From Candidatus Nitrosocaldus sp. (lineage in GTDB: Archaea > Thermoproteota > Nitrososphaeria > Nitrososphaerales > Nitrosocaldaceae): a DNA stretch of 64,000 nt. The translations under genes and the position numbers were made by a program. Positions 9,291 to 17,737 of the stretch are shown piece after piece. The notes beneath the pieces were generated by a model. It was not told the DNA's origin and made no database searches. It saw only the letters and a list, made by a program, of their open reading frames with translations. How positions within the stretch are numbered: the first letter of the stretch is position 1; each line of letters starts with the position of its first letter. The stretch is from positions 22,297-86,296 of the forward strand of contig JANWZS010000006.1 in assembly GCA_025054855.1 (NCBI GenBank), read 5' to 3'.

Positions 9291-10103
9291 ATGGATAGGA
9301 TGATGCTACTACACGATATATGCATGAATGTGAGGGAGAAGGTGATCAGGATGAGCAGGGAGGAGGCAGGTATATCCCTTACAAGGGGTGCTGGAGGAGA
9401 TATAACAAAGATGATAGACAAGGTTGGCGAGGATGCCGCATTAGAGATCATCAAGGGGTATGGGATCGAGTGCACTGTACTGAGCGAAGAGGCTGGCATG
9501 CTCTACATTGGTGATGAGCATACAGATGAGCATGGTTACATAGTGCTCGATGCTATAGATGGTACTACCAACGCAGTTAGAGGCATACCATTCTACTCAT
9601 GCTCAGTAGCATACTCCACATCCAATAGGCTTAACGGGGTAACACATGCAGCAGTCATGGATATTGCAAGTGGCGAGGTATACCATGCCATCAAGGGTAA
9701 TGGCGCATACCTGAACGGTTCAAGGATAAGGACGGCAACAGTGGGCAGAGATAGAGCAGGTTACATAATAGGCATGAACCTCTCTGGCATAAGCATAGAT
9801 AGGCTTGGCAGGATGAGTAAACTGCTTGCAATGACCAACCATATAAGGCAGTTGGGCTCAAATGCGCTTGAGATGTGCCTACTTGCCAGAGGGCTTCTGG
9901 ATGCGTACATAGATGCCAGGGGCAAGATAAGGGTTACGGACATTGCTGCTGCATGCCTAATAATAAGGGAGGCTGGAGGCATGGTGGTTGATGAGCATCG
10001 CAATGCACTCGATGCACCTCTAAGCCTTGATGCTAGGTTATCATTCGTAGCATCAGCAGATGAGCATATGCTTGACTACATATTCGATAACATCAAGGAT
10101 TAA
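9291..10103 (+). CDS. Inositol-monophosphatase family phosphatase (archaeal IMPase/FBPase type)
   Basis: A Mg-dependent sugar-phosphate phosphatase of 270 residues. The metal-binding signature is LDAIDGTTNAV near residue 86, with the upstream glutamate pair in SEEAG near residue 65 and a C-terminal VTDIAAACLI corresponding to the family's WDxAA motif. Archaeal members often hydrolyse both inositol-1-phosphate and fructose-1,6-bisphosphate, so it may serve gluconeogenesis, inositol lipid synthesis, or both. The start ATG at 9291 has a TATA box 26 bp upstream. Confidence 0.87.
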   Translation: MDRMMLLHDICMNVREKVIRMSREEAGISLTRGAGGDITKMIDKVGEDAALEIIKGYGIECTVLSEEAGMLYIGDEHTDEHGYIVLDAIDGTTNAVRGIPFYSCSVAYSTSNRLNGVTHAAVMDIASGEVYHAIKGNGAYLNGSRIRTATVGRDRAGYIIGMNLSGISIDRLGRMSKLLAMTNHIRQLGSNALEMCLLARGLLDAYIDARGKIRVTDIAAACLIIREAGGMVVDEHRNALDAPLSLDARLSFVASADEHMLDYIFDNIKD

Positions 10104-10139
10104 TTTTATATCGGATCATGATGAGATGACTGGTAGTAG

Positions 10140-10529
10140 ATGGTAAATATGAGGCATGGTGTAGGGATAACCATAATAATGGCGCTTCTAGCTCTAGGCT
10201 CACTCTACAACCTATACATTGGTATGCTCACGCTTTATGAGTACCATGGTAGCGAGATCTTCACCTCCGCAGGTACTGGTGCATCGCTCAAGTTCGCACT
10301 GGCATCATTTGCCTTGCTCCTTATCTACGGGCTGTATAGGAGGAGGGGTTGGGCACTGTTCTTCTCAATAGTATTCATGTGCTTCGGCCTACTGGACTCT
10401 GTATGGACACTGTACATGCAGATACTTCTTGGCTATCCATACACCATAGCGATTATAGCGATAGCACTCTTCTCCCTAGGTATATACTACCTAAGCAGGA
10501 GGAGTGTAAGGGAGGAGTTCTATCAGTGA
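10140..10529 (+). CDS. Four-helix integral membrane protein of unknown function
   Basis: 129 residues with four hydrophobic helices (about residues 6-27, 43-62, 68-92 and 96-118) and a basic C-terminus (SRRSVREEFYQ). No catalytic or metal motif is seen. It lies 36 bp after the phosphatase gene and 70 bp before the radical SAM gene on the same strand. Confidence 0.65.
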   Translation: MVNMRHGVGITIIMALLALGSLYNLYIGMLTLYEYHGSEIFTSAGTGASLKFALASFALLLIYGLYRRRGWALFFSIVFMCFGLLDSVWTLYMQILLGYPYTIAIIAIALFSLGIYYLSRRSVREEFYQ

Positions 10530-10599
10530 GCCATCTACTACTACTACCACCGCTACTCCTTCTAGTACCAATAAATAACTGGGATGCATTAATTACTAT

Positions 10600-11865
10600 A
10601 TGAAAGGGGAGTTTGGATCGCTCTGGGTATGGAGGGATAGCAGGGTCAAGGATAGGCTGAGCTGGTACTACTCTGTAGCAACGAACAGCATGCCAGCAAA
10701 GTACCTCATATGCAAGAGGGTACCTGTTGATCCTAGTGTATTCAGCATGGATATCGATGGTCTATGGAAGGAGTACGAGCACTCACTCACTCGGTTCCTT
10801 GCCCTATGGGATGATGTGAGAAGAGGGAGGGTTAAGATAAGTGATATGCAGGTAGTAGAGCCTAACATACTGGACCTCCTACTTGCCATCGTGAAGGGTT
10901 CGCTTAGAGCATGTAACTTCTGCAGATGGCAATGCAGGGTTGACAGGTTATCTGGAGGTAAGTTGGGGGCATGCAAGTTGGAGGCAGAGAGCAGAGTAAG
11001 CACGTTCTTCCACCATCAAGGGGAGGAGATGGTATTCAGGGGTAGCAAGGGCTCTGGCACTATATTCTTCACCAGTTGCAATATGAGGTGCGCCTTTTGC
11101 CAGAACAGCGATATAAGCACTGATAGGTTCAATGGGAGCATAGCAACACCATACATGATCGCTCTGATGGCATACAAGTTGAGGCTTGAGGGCTGCCATA
11201 ACATAAACTGGGTCGGTGGTGAGCCAACCATACACCTGCACAGCATAGTTGAGGCTATACGTGAGATGAGTAGGTTCAGCATAAAGAGAGCATCAGGGAT
11301 AGGAAAGGACCTCTTCATGATCAAGCCAATGAATGCAGATATGCCATACGAGTACTCTATGAATGCTAGCAATGCATACCATGGCGATGAGTTCAATGCA
11401 CCACAGTTATGGAACTCTAACTTCTTCATGAGTAGAGAGGCACTCAACATACTCAGGTGCATAATGGATGTATGGCTACCAGACCTGAAGTTTGGCTCGA
11501 ATAGATGTGCGCTGAGACTGGCAAGGACACCATGGTACTGGGAGACCGTAACCAGTAACATAAAGCAGATACATGAATGGCATGAGGATACGGTGATAAG
11601 GCATCTGATAATGCCTGGGCATGTGGAGTGCTGCACAAAGCCAGTGCTTGAATGGGTAGCAGGCAATATGCCAGAAGTGTTGATCAACATCATGGACCAG
11701 TACAGGCCAGAGAACTACTGCGATCCATGCTCACCAAACTACGATCCAGCATACAGGGATATGGCTAGGTTTCCAAGCGATGAGGAGATATATGAAGCGT
11801 ATAGATATGCACGGTCTCTAAACCTGAACTTTGAGATCATAACATTTGAGAAGCGTATATCTTAA
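10600..11865 (+). CDS. PflX-like radical SAM protein (COG1313 type)
   Basis: A 421-residue radical SAM enzyme related to pyruvate formate-lyase activating enzymes. An N-terminal cysteine-rich motif (CNFCRWQC near residue 105, then GKLGACKL) precedes the radical SAM cluster motif CNMRCAFC (CxxxCxxC) near residue 161. Next come the glycine-rich WVGGEPTIH and the C-terminal INIMDQYRPE, which are typical of the PflX group. It should cleave S-adenosylmethionine to a 5'-deoxyadenosyl radical, but its target is unknown. No glycyl-radical enzyme is encoded nearby, so a role as an activase is doubtful. The start ATG at 10600 gives a full N-terminus. Confidence 0.85.
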   Translation: MKGEFGSLWVWRDSRVKDRLSWYYSVATNSMPAKYLICKRVPVDPSVFSMDIDGLWKEYEHSLTRFLALWDDVRRGRVKISDMQVVEPNILDLLLAIVKGSLRACNFCRWQCRVDRLSGGKLGACKLEAESRVSTFFHHQGEEMVFRGSKGSGTIFFTSCNMRCAFCQNSDISTDRFNGSIATPYMIALMAYKLRLEGCHNINWVGGEPTIHLHSIVEAIREMSRFSIKRASGIGKDLFMIKPMNADMPYEYSMNASNAYHGDEFNAPQLWNSNFFMSREALNILRCIMDVWLPDLKFGSNRCALRLARTPWYWETVTSNIKQIHEWHEDTVIRHLIMPGHVECCTKPVLEWVAGNMPEVLINIMDQYRPENYCDPCSPNYDPAYRDMARFPSDEEIYEAYRYARSLNLNFEIITFEKRIS

Positions 11866-11926
11866 CTATACATACATCATAGATGGAGAGTAAAAATAAC
11901 CTTGCTAAGCATGGTAATACACTACA

Positions 11927-12952
11927 CTACTCTACTCCCCTGTATTCCTTTATCCTCTTAACCAATTCATTAATATCTATCCCGTATCTGAACTCCATAC
12001 CATACGCCTTACCATCGATCACCTTGTAGTAACCATCAGTAGACCAGTACGTGTGAATGTAGTAATATGGGGCTATCCTATCCTTGAACTCATCGTATTT
12101 GTAGCCATGCTTAAGGAATACTAGGCATCTATCACCTATGTTGCACTTCATCTGATCCTTGTAGGCAAGAAATGTTATACTCTTCTCTCTATACTTGTTG
12201 GTTAACTCCTGCTCAACATCAACAGTTATGTTAGCTGTTATGGTATACTCGTCAGCCTCCGGCTTATCAGGATCTGTGCTTACAGGCACTATATCGCTTA
12301 TCTTTCCTAGAACTATGTAATCTGCCTTCATAGTTATCTCTTTTATCCTCTCACCCCTTGCTAGATCGATCATCTTCATGAGCTCCTCCAACTCTATCCC
12401 ATCATGATAGTAGCCATATGCCTTACCATCGACTATCTTGTATACCCCTACGCTACCCATCACCATGAAATAATCTCCCTGGAATGGGTCCAACTCTCCC
12501 TTCTCCTCTCTTGCTATAAATACAAGGATTCTATCTCCAGGCATCAGACCTATAAGCTCACTAGGCCATGTCCTAAATGTTATCTCCTTATCGTTGTAGT
12601 AACCTGCAAGATCACGTTCAACCTCAACCGTTACACTGCTGAGTGAGAGGATTAGGTTAGGAGTCAGCCTCTCGGATATCCCTCCAAAGTCCTTTATCTT
12701 GCCTAGTATTATATGGTTTGATATCCTTGCGGTGTAATCGAAGGGGAATGGTTCACCTTCAATCGTACTATTAAGTATAGCCTCCTTAGAATGGGTCCTC
12801 CTAAAGTACTCCAGTTGATCCTCAATTACATCAGTATTACTATTCATGTTACCAGAAGGGATAGTAGTAGTGCTGTCTATGGTCATGTACACAATGATGG
12901 CTAATACTGTTATGGGAATGCTTACCAGAATAACCCTCTTGTCAACATGCAT
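11927..12952 (-). CDS. Secreted or anchored protein with two tandem copies of one domain
   Basis: 341 residues. An N-terminal membrane segment (VILVSIPITVLAIIVYMTI) acts as signal or anchor. The rest is a duplication: residues about 80-195 and 205-335 each run as IxLGKI, a V-rich strand with VEVE/VDVE, an ITF strand, GDRxLVF, then GxYK(I/V)(V/I)DGKAYG and a closing I(D/E)ELxK helix. GKAYGYYHDGI and GKAYGMEFRYGI are the clearest matching pair. The family is not recognised; the fold is likely all-beta and extracellular. It lies 17 bp downstream of the metzincin fragment on the same strand. Confidence 0.7.
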   Translation of the reverse strand: MHVDKRVILVSIPITVLAIIVYMTIDSTTTIPSGNMNSNTDVIEDQLEYFRRTHSKEAILNSTIEGEPFPFDYTARISNHIILGKIKDFGGISERLTPNLILSLSSVTVEVERDLAGYYNDKEITFRTWPSELIGLMPGDRILVFIAREEKGELDPFQGDYFMVMGSVGVYKIVDGKAYGYYHDGIELEELMKMIDLARGERIKEITMKADYIVLGKISDIVPVSTDPDKPEADEYTITANITVDVEQELTNKYREKSITFLAYKDQMKCNIGDRCLVFLKHGYKYDEFKDRIAPYYYIHTYWSTDGYYKVIDGKAYGMEFRYGIDINELVKRIKEYRGVE

Positions 12953-12969
12953 CTTACATCACCCTTATA

Positions 12970-13260
12970 TCACCCATATATACTACTCAGTTCAGTACTA
13001 TCAGCTGGCTTTACAGAATTTCTACTGTTGCAATTGTATTGATAGTACATTACGGATTCTTCGGGCAAGCCATATGTATGGCCGAACGATACCCAGTGTC
13101 CAAATTCATGCCTTGCAACATAGCTTAGCGTTCTTTCATTGCTCTCAAAGACTATTGTTGGTATTCCCTTCATAAATATATTTAGATTCTTGTTAGCAAT
13201 AAAAGTTTTATGATCAATTTTTTTACAAATTGCCCTAATATATTGTGACTGATACCAATA
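12970..13260 (-). pseudogene. Fragment of a metzincin-type zinc peptidase
   Basis: The best-supported part is 67 residues from an ATG at 13171-13173. It contains HEFGHWVSFGH, the HExxHxxxxxH zinc site of metzincins, with Ser where the consensus has Gly, followed by SVMYY, which fits the Met-turn. The frame stays open upstream to about 13260 without a start codon. Metzincin domains need roughly 100 further N-terminal residues of beta sheet that are absent, so this looks like the catalytic remnant of a truncated gene. It could still be a small functional protein. Confidence 0.6.
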
Positions 13261-13263
13261 ATA

Positions 13264-13560
13264 TTATAACTCGTTCCAAAGTTGTTTAATCTCTATCGAT
13301 AGCATTTTCTTCATTACACCATTTATATCAAATGCATTATTGGATCTTATCCATGCTTCTTCTGCCAAGTACATTAACGCAACTGCTAGGGCATGATCAT
13401 CTATACTTATAACATCTCGCTTGAGAAGAAGGTTATCAATGCTAGTGCTTCTGCAATGCCTTCTCTAACCTCAAAGAGTATCCTCCTGCTCTCCCCATAC
13501 GCTCTATTATGGTAACTGTTGCATCCCTTATCCTATCCCTACCATATCCTCAGCCATAAC
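13264..13560 (-). pseudogene. Decayed coding remnant, family unknown
   Basis: In one frame the minus strand reads ISIDDHALAVALMYLAEEAW and ends NGVMKKMLSIEIKQLWNEL at a TAA at 13264-13266. About 180 bp upstream another frame gives a good coding stretch (AYGESRRILFEVREGIAEAL), and the two join sensibly across a shift near 13440 (AEALALI to DNLLLKRDV). It looks like a mostly helical protein broken by at least one frameshift. The metzincin fragment follows in the same frame directly after its stop. I see nothing further from 13560 to 13656. Confidence 0.45.
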
Positions 13561-13656
13561 CGGTCTAGGCTTGTGACTCCTGATCGATAGACTGCCCTAC
13601 TGTACAGCAAAGCGGAGTACCATCTGGGACTATATGAGTGAATAAATGAGAAGAAA

Positions 13657-15963
13657 TTAAAGAATGGTCTCGCAGCTTGATACTATGTCCTGTTGATCTT
13701 TAGTACACGAATCCGTACCAGCATTCCCATGTATTATATCGTTCCTTGCTACACCATCTGAACCCAACAATTGATCATCGTTGCTATCGCCAAATGCGTG
13801 GTCGTTCCCACTGCCAAGATTTAGCACATCATTACCTGCAGCACCCGACAAGTAATCATTCCCATTACCGCCATCTAACTGCTCATTGCCTCTTCCCCCA
13901 TCTAACCAATCATCGCCCTCATCGCCATAGATGATATCGTCGCCTGCACCACCTCTAAGCACATCTGCACCATCACCACCATAGACCTCATCGTTCCCAT
14001 CTCCACCTGATATATAATCATCACCATTCCCTCCATACGTATAATCTACTGGTGTGATACCACTGATATGTTCACTATCTCCTGGATAGAGTACATCATC
14101 ACCGTCTCCTCCATAGATTATATCGCCGCCAAAACCTGCAAATACAATATCGTTCCCATCATCACAGTGGATTATATCATCACCATTCCCTCCATTGATT
14201 ATATCGTTACCCTCTCCAGCATAGATACTGTCGATGCCAGCATCTCCATAGATTATGTCATTACCACCTGCGGCACAGATGATATCGTCCCCTCCTCTAC
14301 CGAATATTACCTCATTGTTGTCTGTTGCTAGAATTATATCATTATTATATGTACCAAATATAACTCTACGTCCATCTCCTATTATGGTTGGATCTGCACA
14401 TGGATCGCCCATAGTCATTGATTCTATAGGCCCTCCAACCCATTCGCAGTTTATCTCAGGATCTGGATCACTAGAACATCTATCGATACCATCTCCTCCA
14501 TCTATATAGTCATTGTTGACTATACCATCTATAGAGTTTAGACCTGTATCATCGCCATCACCTCCATACAGTTCATCATTACCACGATCGCCTGGCCCGT
14601 CACCAAATAGTCTGTCACTTCCATTCTCTCCGTAAAGCTTATCATTACCATCCTTACCATATAGTGTATCATCTCCCTCCCCCCCATATAGTATATCATC
14701 GCCCTCTGCCCCTAGTAATTTATCGTTTCCAGCATTGCCATGGAGTGTATCATTACCAGCATTGCCGTAAACCCTATCATCTCCATCACCTCCACTTAAT
14801 ATGTCATTCCCACCGCTTCCAGCAACCTCATCATTTCCCCCTTCTCCATCTGCGGTATCTATACCACCTCCTCCCACAATTACATCATTTCCATCTCCTC
14901 CATATATCACATCGTTATCAGCATTGCCATGAAGTTCATCATTATCAGCATTGCCATGAAGTTCATCATTACCTTCATCCCCTTGTAATTTATCCTTGCC
15001 ATTTCCTCCGTAGATTATATCATTCCCTGTACCACCACATATTACATCATCTCCATCATAACCATAGATAATGTCATTTCCACCTAGACCCAGTATCACA
15101 TCAGGGTTATTGGTACCATGAATCTCATTATCGCCATTATCGCCATATATTGCACCTGCAGGAGGATTGCTACATATATTCTCTGGAGCAGCAAAGATCT
15201 CACAGTCAACAACCTCGTCAGGATCGCCCATACATCTGTCATTCACTACCTGCTTTCCTCCATCCATCACGTCGTTACTTACTATACCATCCATTCCATC
15301 TATGTTATCATCACCAATCCAACCAGTCATTATGTCATCACCAGCTCCCCCAACGATGGTATCATCACCAGCCTCGCCTAGCAATATATCGTCTCCATCT
15401 TCGCCATATATCCTATCATTCCCAGCAGAACCTGCTACATAATCGTTACCGCTACCTCCGTAGATCCAATCCGATCCTCTACCGCCCTCTACCCAATCAT
15501 TACCTCCCTCTCCATATATCACATCGTTACCTGTACCGCCACGTATCCTATCTCTTCCATCCCCCCCATATATGCTATCATCTCCAGCACCTACAGATAT
15601 GCTATCATTATCATCTCCTCCATAAACGATATCATTACCAATTCCATCTATTATGCTATCATTACCACTTCCCCCATAGATAGCATCATTTCCATCCCCC
15701 CCATAGATAACATCATCTCCACCTAGAGCACAGATGATATCGTTTCCTCCCAATCCTAATATCATCTCAGCATTATCTGTTCCTAGGATTACATCATCGC
15801 CAGCAGTACCATATATCTTGGATTGCCCAGTACCCTGTATAGTTGGATTCTCGCATGGATCCTGTGCGTATACGGAACTAACTGGTATGAGAATTGCTAT
15901 ACCGCCTATGTTGAGTAGTAAGACTGCTATCCAAACTGCAGAGATACGTTTTAGAGCGTTCAT
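13657..15963 (-). CDS. Secreted RTX (calcium-binding GGxGxD repeat) protein, three modules
   Basis: 768 residues. A signal peptide (basic start, hydrophobic VWIAVLLLNIGGIAILIPV, cleavage near VYA-QDP) is followed almost entirely by RTX nonapeptides such as YGGDGNDAI and YGGSGNDSI. These form calcium-binding beta-roll coils in secreted proteins. There are three modules. Each opens like IYGTAGDDVILGTDNAEMI and closes with a NDxxDGG segment and a cysteine pair (DRCMGDPDEVVDCE, DRCSSDPDPEINCE, DSCTKDQQDIVSSCE). No enzyme domain is visible, so it may be structural or adhesive. The classic RTX exporter genes are not nearby, and the signal peptide points to Sec or Tat export. The repeats also open long antisense frames, which are artefacts. 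Confidence 0.88.
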   Translation of the reverse strand: MNALKRISAVWIAVLLLNIGGIAILIPVSSVYAQDPCENPTIQGTGQSKIYGTAGDDVILGTDNAEMILGLGGNDIICALGGDDVIYGGDGNDAIYGGSGNDSIIDGIGNDIVYGGDDNDSISVGAGDDSIYGGDGRDRIRGGTGNDVIYGEGGNDWVEGGRGSDWIYGGSGNDYVAGSAGNDRIYGEDGDDILLGEAGDDTIVGGAGDDIMTGWIGDDNIDGMDGIVSNDVMDGGKQVVNDRCMGDPDEVVDCEIFAAPENICSNPPAGAIYGDNGDNEIHGTNNPDVILGLGGNDIIYGYDGDDVICGGTGNDIIYGGNGKDKLQGDEGNDELHGNADNDELHGNADNDVIYGGDGNDVIVGGGGIDTADGEGGNDEVAGSGGNDILSGGDGDDRVYGNAGNDTLHGNAGNDKLLGAEGDDILYGGEGDDTLYGKDGNDKLYGENGSDRLFGDGPGDRGNDELYGGDGDDTGLNSIDGIVNNDYIDGGDGIDRCSSDPDPEINCEWVGGPIESMTMGDPCADPTIIGDGRRVIFGTYNNDIILATDNNEVIFGRGGDDIICAAGGNDIIYGDAGIDSIYAGEGNDIINGGNGDDIIHCDDGNDIVFAGFGGDIIYGGDGDDVLYPGDSEHISGITPVDYTYGGNGDDYISGGDGNDEVYGGDGADVLRGGAGDDIIYGDEGDDWLDGGRGNEQLDGGNGNDYLSGAAGNDVLNLGSGNDHAFGDSNDDQLLGSDGVARNDIIHGNAGTDSCTKDQQDIVSSCETIL

Positions 15964-16364
15964 GTTAGATCGTCAGCACATTAGTACTTAAATCTTATGT
16001 GGCTAAATCATAGTATTGGTATACCATAATACTAGATAATCGTTGGTAATATATACGCTTATTATTGATAACCAAGTTGTATATGTATATCTTGCCTATT
16101 TAGCCCCTTACTAAACCCGCTCAAATGTAAAGAATCCAGTATGTATAAAAAGTGATAGGAGATAGTAGCTGTTTACCGATGAGCCTAAGATCTAACAATA
16201 CTACCGCTAATTCTCCGCTCATTTTCACATCTATACCTACCAACAGAACCACTAATAATGTTAAGATAAAGATCTAACCGTAATCATCCATTGCCACCAA
16301 TCTGGATGGGTCCATGGCAATGACCAAGCTTAAGGTATAACAACGCAGTTAAGATGGTAGATGA
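15964..16364. other. A+T-rich intergenic stretch before tRNA-Trp
   Basis: About 400 bp with no supported coding frame. The end next to the RTX start should hold its promoter. The only clear structure is the inverted repeat at 16289-16322 listed separately. Confidence 0.5.
16289..16322. other. Inverted repeat (8-bp stem) downstream of tRNA-Trp
   Basis: CATTGCCA (16289-16296) pairs perfectly with TGGCAATG (16315-16322) around an 18-nt loop. It lies about 40 bp past the 3' end of the minus-strand tRNA gene. It could be a processing or termination structure or a protein site. No T-run follows on either strand, so a classic terminator is unlikely. Confidence 0.35.
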
Positions 16365-16514
16365 TGGGGTCGAGGGGACTTGAACCCCTGGCCTACGGGT
16401 CACTGCAGCTCCAGAGCCACATCATCTTTGCATCAGATGACCCGTATACCTCTGGAGCCCTTTGCGGTTCCCTTATGTTATAACTGTCGCCCTACCTTGC
16501 TAGGCTACGACCCC
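16365..16514 (-). tRNA. tRNA-Trp (CCA) with two introns
   Basis: Reading the minus strand, GGGGTCG (16514-16508) pairs with CGACCCC (16372-16366) as acceptor stem, with A as discriminator and no encoded CCA tail. The D arm is GCCT/GGGC and the T arm is AGGGG-TTCAAGT-CCCCT. The anticodon stem ACGGG/CCCGT with loop CTCCAGA (anticodon CCA) forms only if two segments are removed. These are 25 nt at 16485-16461, between positions 28 and 29 inside the anticodon stem, and 51 nt at 16451-16401, at the canonical site after position 37. Exons are 16514-16486, 16460-16452 and 16400-16365, giving a 74-nt mature tRNA. The second intron contains CTCTGGAG, complementary to the anticodon loop. Confidence 0.87.
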
Positions 16515-16579
16515 CACTTGATGATACCATCTCCCTTGATATTAACCTTAACAGGCTACTATATGGCTAGATGATGCCA

Positions 16580-16699
16580 TCAACGACCCTTCCTGTGCGC
16601 TACCTTCTTATGCCTCTCCAGATGCTCCTTGTCCTGAAACTCCATGTTGCAGTACTCACATACATTGCCACTGCTTGGCTTGCGCTTGAATAGGTTCAA
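16580..16699 (-). CDS. 39-residue single C2H2 zinc-finger protein
   Basis: A short frame encodes one C2H2 finger: NVCEYCNMEF, then LERHKKVAH, with a very basic tail HRKGR. The only start available after an upstream in-frame TAG is TTG at 16697-16699. A TATA-like TTTATTA (16724-16730) is centred about 27 bp upstream, so transcription would begin at the TTG itself (leaderless). Likely a small nucleic-acid-binding protein. Similar mini fingers occur at 2397-2585. Confidence 0.65.
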   Translation of the reverse strand: MNLFKRKPSSGNVCEYCNMEFQDKEHLERHKKVAHRKGR

Positions 16700-16790
16700 G
16701 TGATTCTACTCACTGCAGAGATGTAATAAATGTTTATCTAACCGGCATAGGCTACGTTTTTATCTCCTGCCCTGCTAATACAGTAGGGTT

Positions 16791-17378
16791 ATGATACTCT
16801 ACAAGAAGGCTGTATTCGCAGTCATAATCGCTGCCATAGTAGTCATAGCCATCTTCGCCATACAGATAATCACACCATACATGGGCAGTAGCACAACACC
16901 ACTGGAGAGGGGTAACATAGCCATCACATTCACCAAAGAAGAGGTTAGGCGTGTGAGCTTCGGTGTCGTAGAGAGGTTTGCTGCAGAGAGGGTTGAGAGT
17001 ATGAGCATACAGGCCGATGGTAGGGCGCTATACAGCATGCAGCAGGGCATCAACACCATGCAGAAGGAGTTCAGGGTCCCAGGCGAGAGGCTGAGGGGCA
17101 TACAGTCGTTCATAAGCGATACTGGGCTCTTAGATACCATGTTCAACCTCAGGGATGAGGTCGAGGGGAGCGATACCTTCACCAGGTATACCGTTACTGC
17201 ATACGTGGATGGCTCTAGCAGGAGTATCCGCTGGGCGGAGGTTGTAAGGACCGATGAGTTTGCTCCATCAGATGTGCCTCCACTACTGATAAGGCTGAGA
17301 TGCATGCTCATGCAGGTAATGAGCGAGCCTGCTGGTGAAGAGTTCGAGATGGCTAGGTGCCTTCAGGGTGTATCATGA
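16791..17378 (+). CDS. Membrane-anchored protein of unknown function
   Basis: 195 residues. The N-terminus is one strong hydrophobic helix (AVIIAAIVVIAIFAIQII, residues 10-28) that anchors a soluble outside domain. The domain has conserved-looking features (FTKEEVRRVSFGVVER, FTRYTVTAYVDGSSR) and two cysteines near its end (RLRCMLM, MARCLQG) that could form a disulfide. I do not recognise the family. It stands alone, with the tRNA-Trp and mini zinc finger upstream on the other strand. Confidence 0.7.
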   Translation: MILYKKAVFAVIIAAIVVIAIFAIQIITPYMGSSTTPLERGNIAITFTKEEVRRVSFGVVERFAAERVESMSIQADGRALYSMQQGINTMQKEFRVPGERLRGIQSFISDTGLLDTMFNLRDEVEGSDTFTRYTVTAYVDGSSRSIRWAEVVRTDEFAPSDVPPLLIRLRCMLMQVMSEPAGEEFEMARCLQGVS

Positions 17379-17445
17379 ACATCGATAGCCTATGAGTCAT
17401 TTATGACTACCCCTACCGTTTCCATGATATACCCCCTGGCCATAT

Positions 17446-17634
17446 GTGTGTATAGCAGGCATAAAGGTATGGTCGTATAGGTACCCAACTCTACCCCCAG
17501 GCATGGAGGTTAGATTGGAGCAGGGAGCCAGGTACGGCTGGTCTAGCGATAAGGGATCTACATATGAGGCTGAGATGCCAGGCATATACTACATACACTC
17601 ATGTGCAGAGTGGTTCCTACAATGCGACGTGTAG
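17446..17634 (+). CDS. Possible small protein or remnant
   Basis: A 62-codon frame from a GTG. The second half (MEVRLEQGARYGW, then STYEAEMPGIYYIHSCAEW) has plausible coding composition and reads like the C-terminal beta strands of an extracellular domain. No upstream partner frame is clear, there is no strong promoter, and the family is unknown. The rest of the 17379-17737 gap shows nothing else. Confidence 0.35.
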   Translation: MCIAGIKVWSYRYPTLPPGMEVRLEQGARYGWSSDKGSTYEAEMPGIYYIHSCAEWFLQCDV

Positions 17635-17737
17635 GCCCCTCCGATACACATGCCATATTGGTAGTGGTACCATGGTGAGGTTAACCTGAGGTTAACTAAA
17701 TATATCTGGATGGGATGGTAGTCATAGGATAGAATAG

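Noticed and set aside
14068..15683. Long plus-strand open frames opposite the RTX gene, rich in Ser, Ile, Tyr and His
   Set aside because: They are the antisense of a repetitive glycine-aspartate repeat gene; the repeated codons avoid stops on the other strand, and no start, domain or promoter logic supports them.
16380..16574. Plus-strand frame of 64 codons
   Set aside because: It lies directly across the tRNA-Trp gene on the opposite strand.
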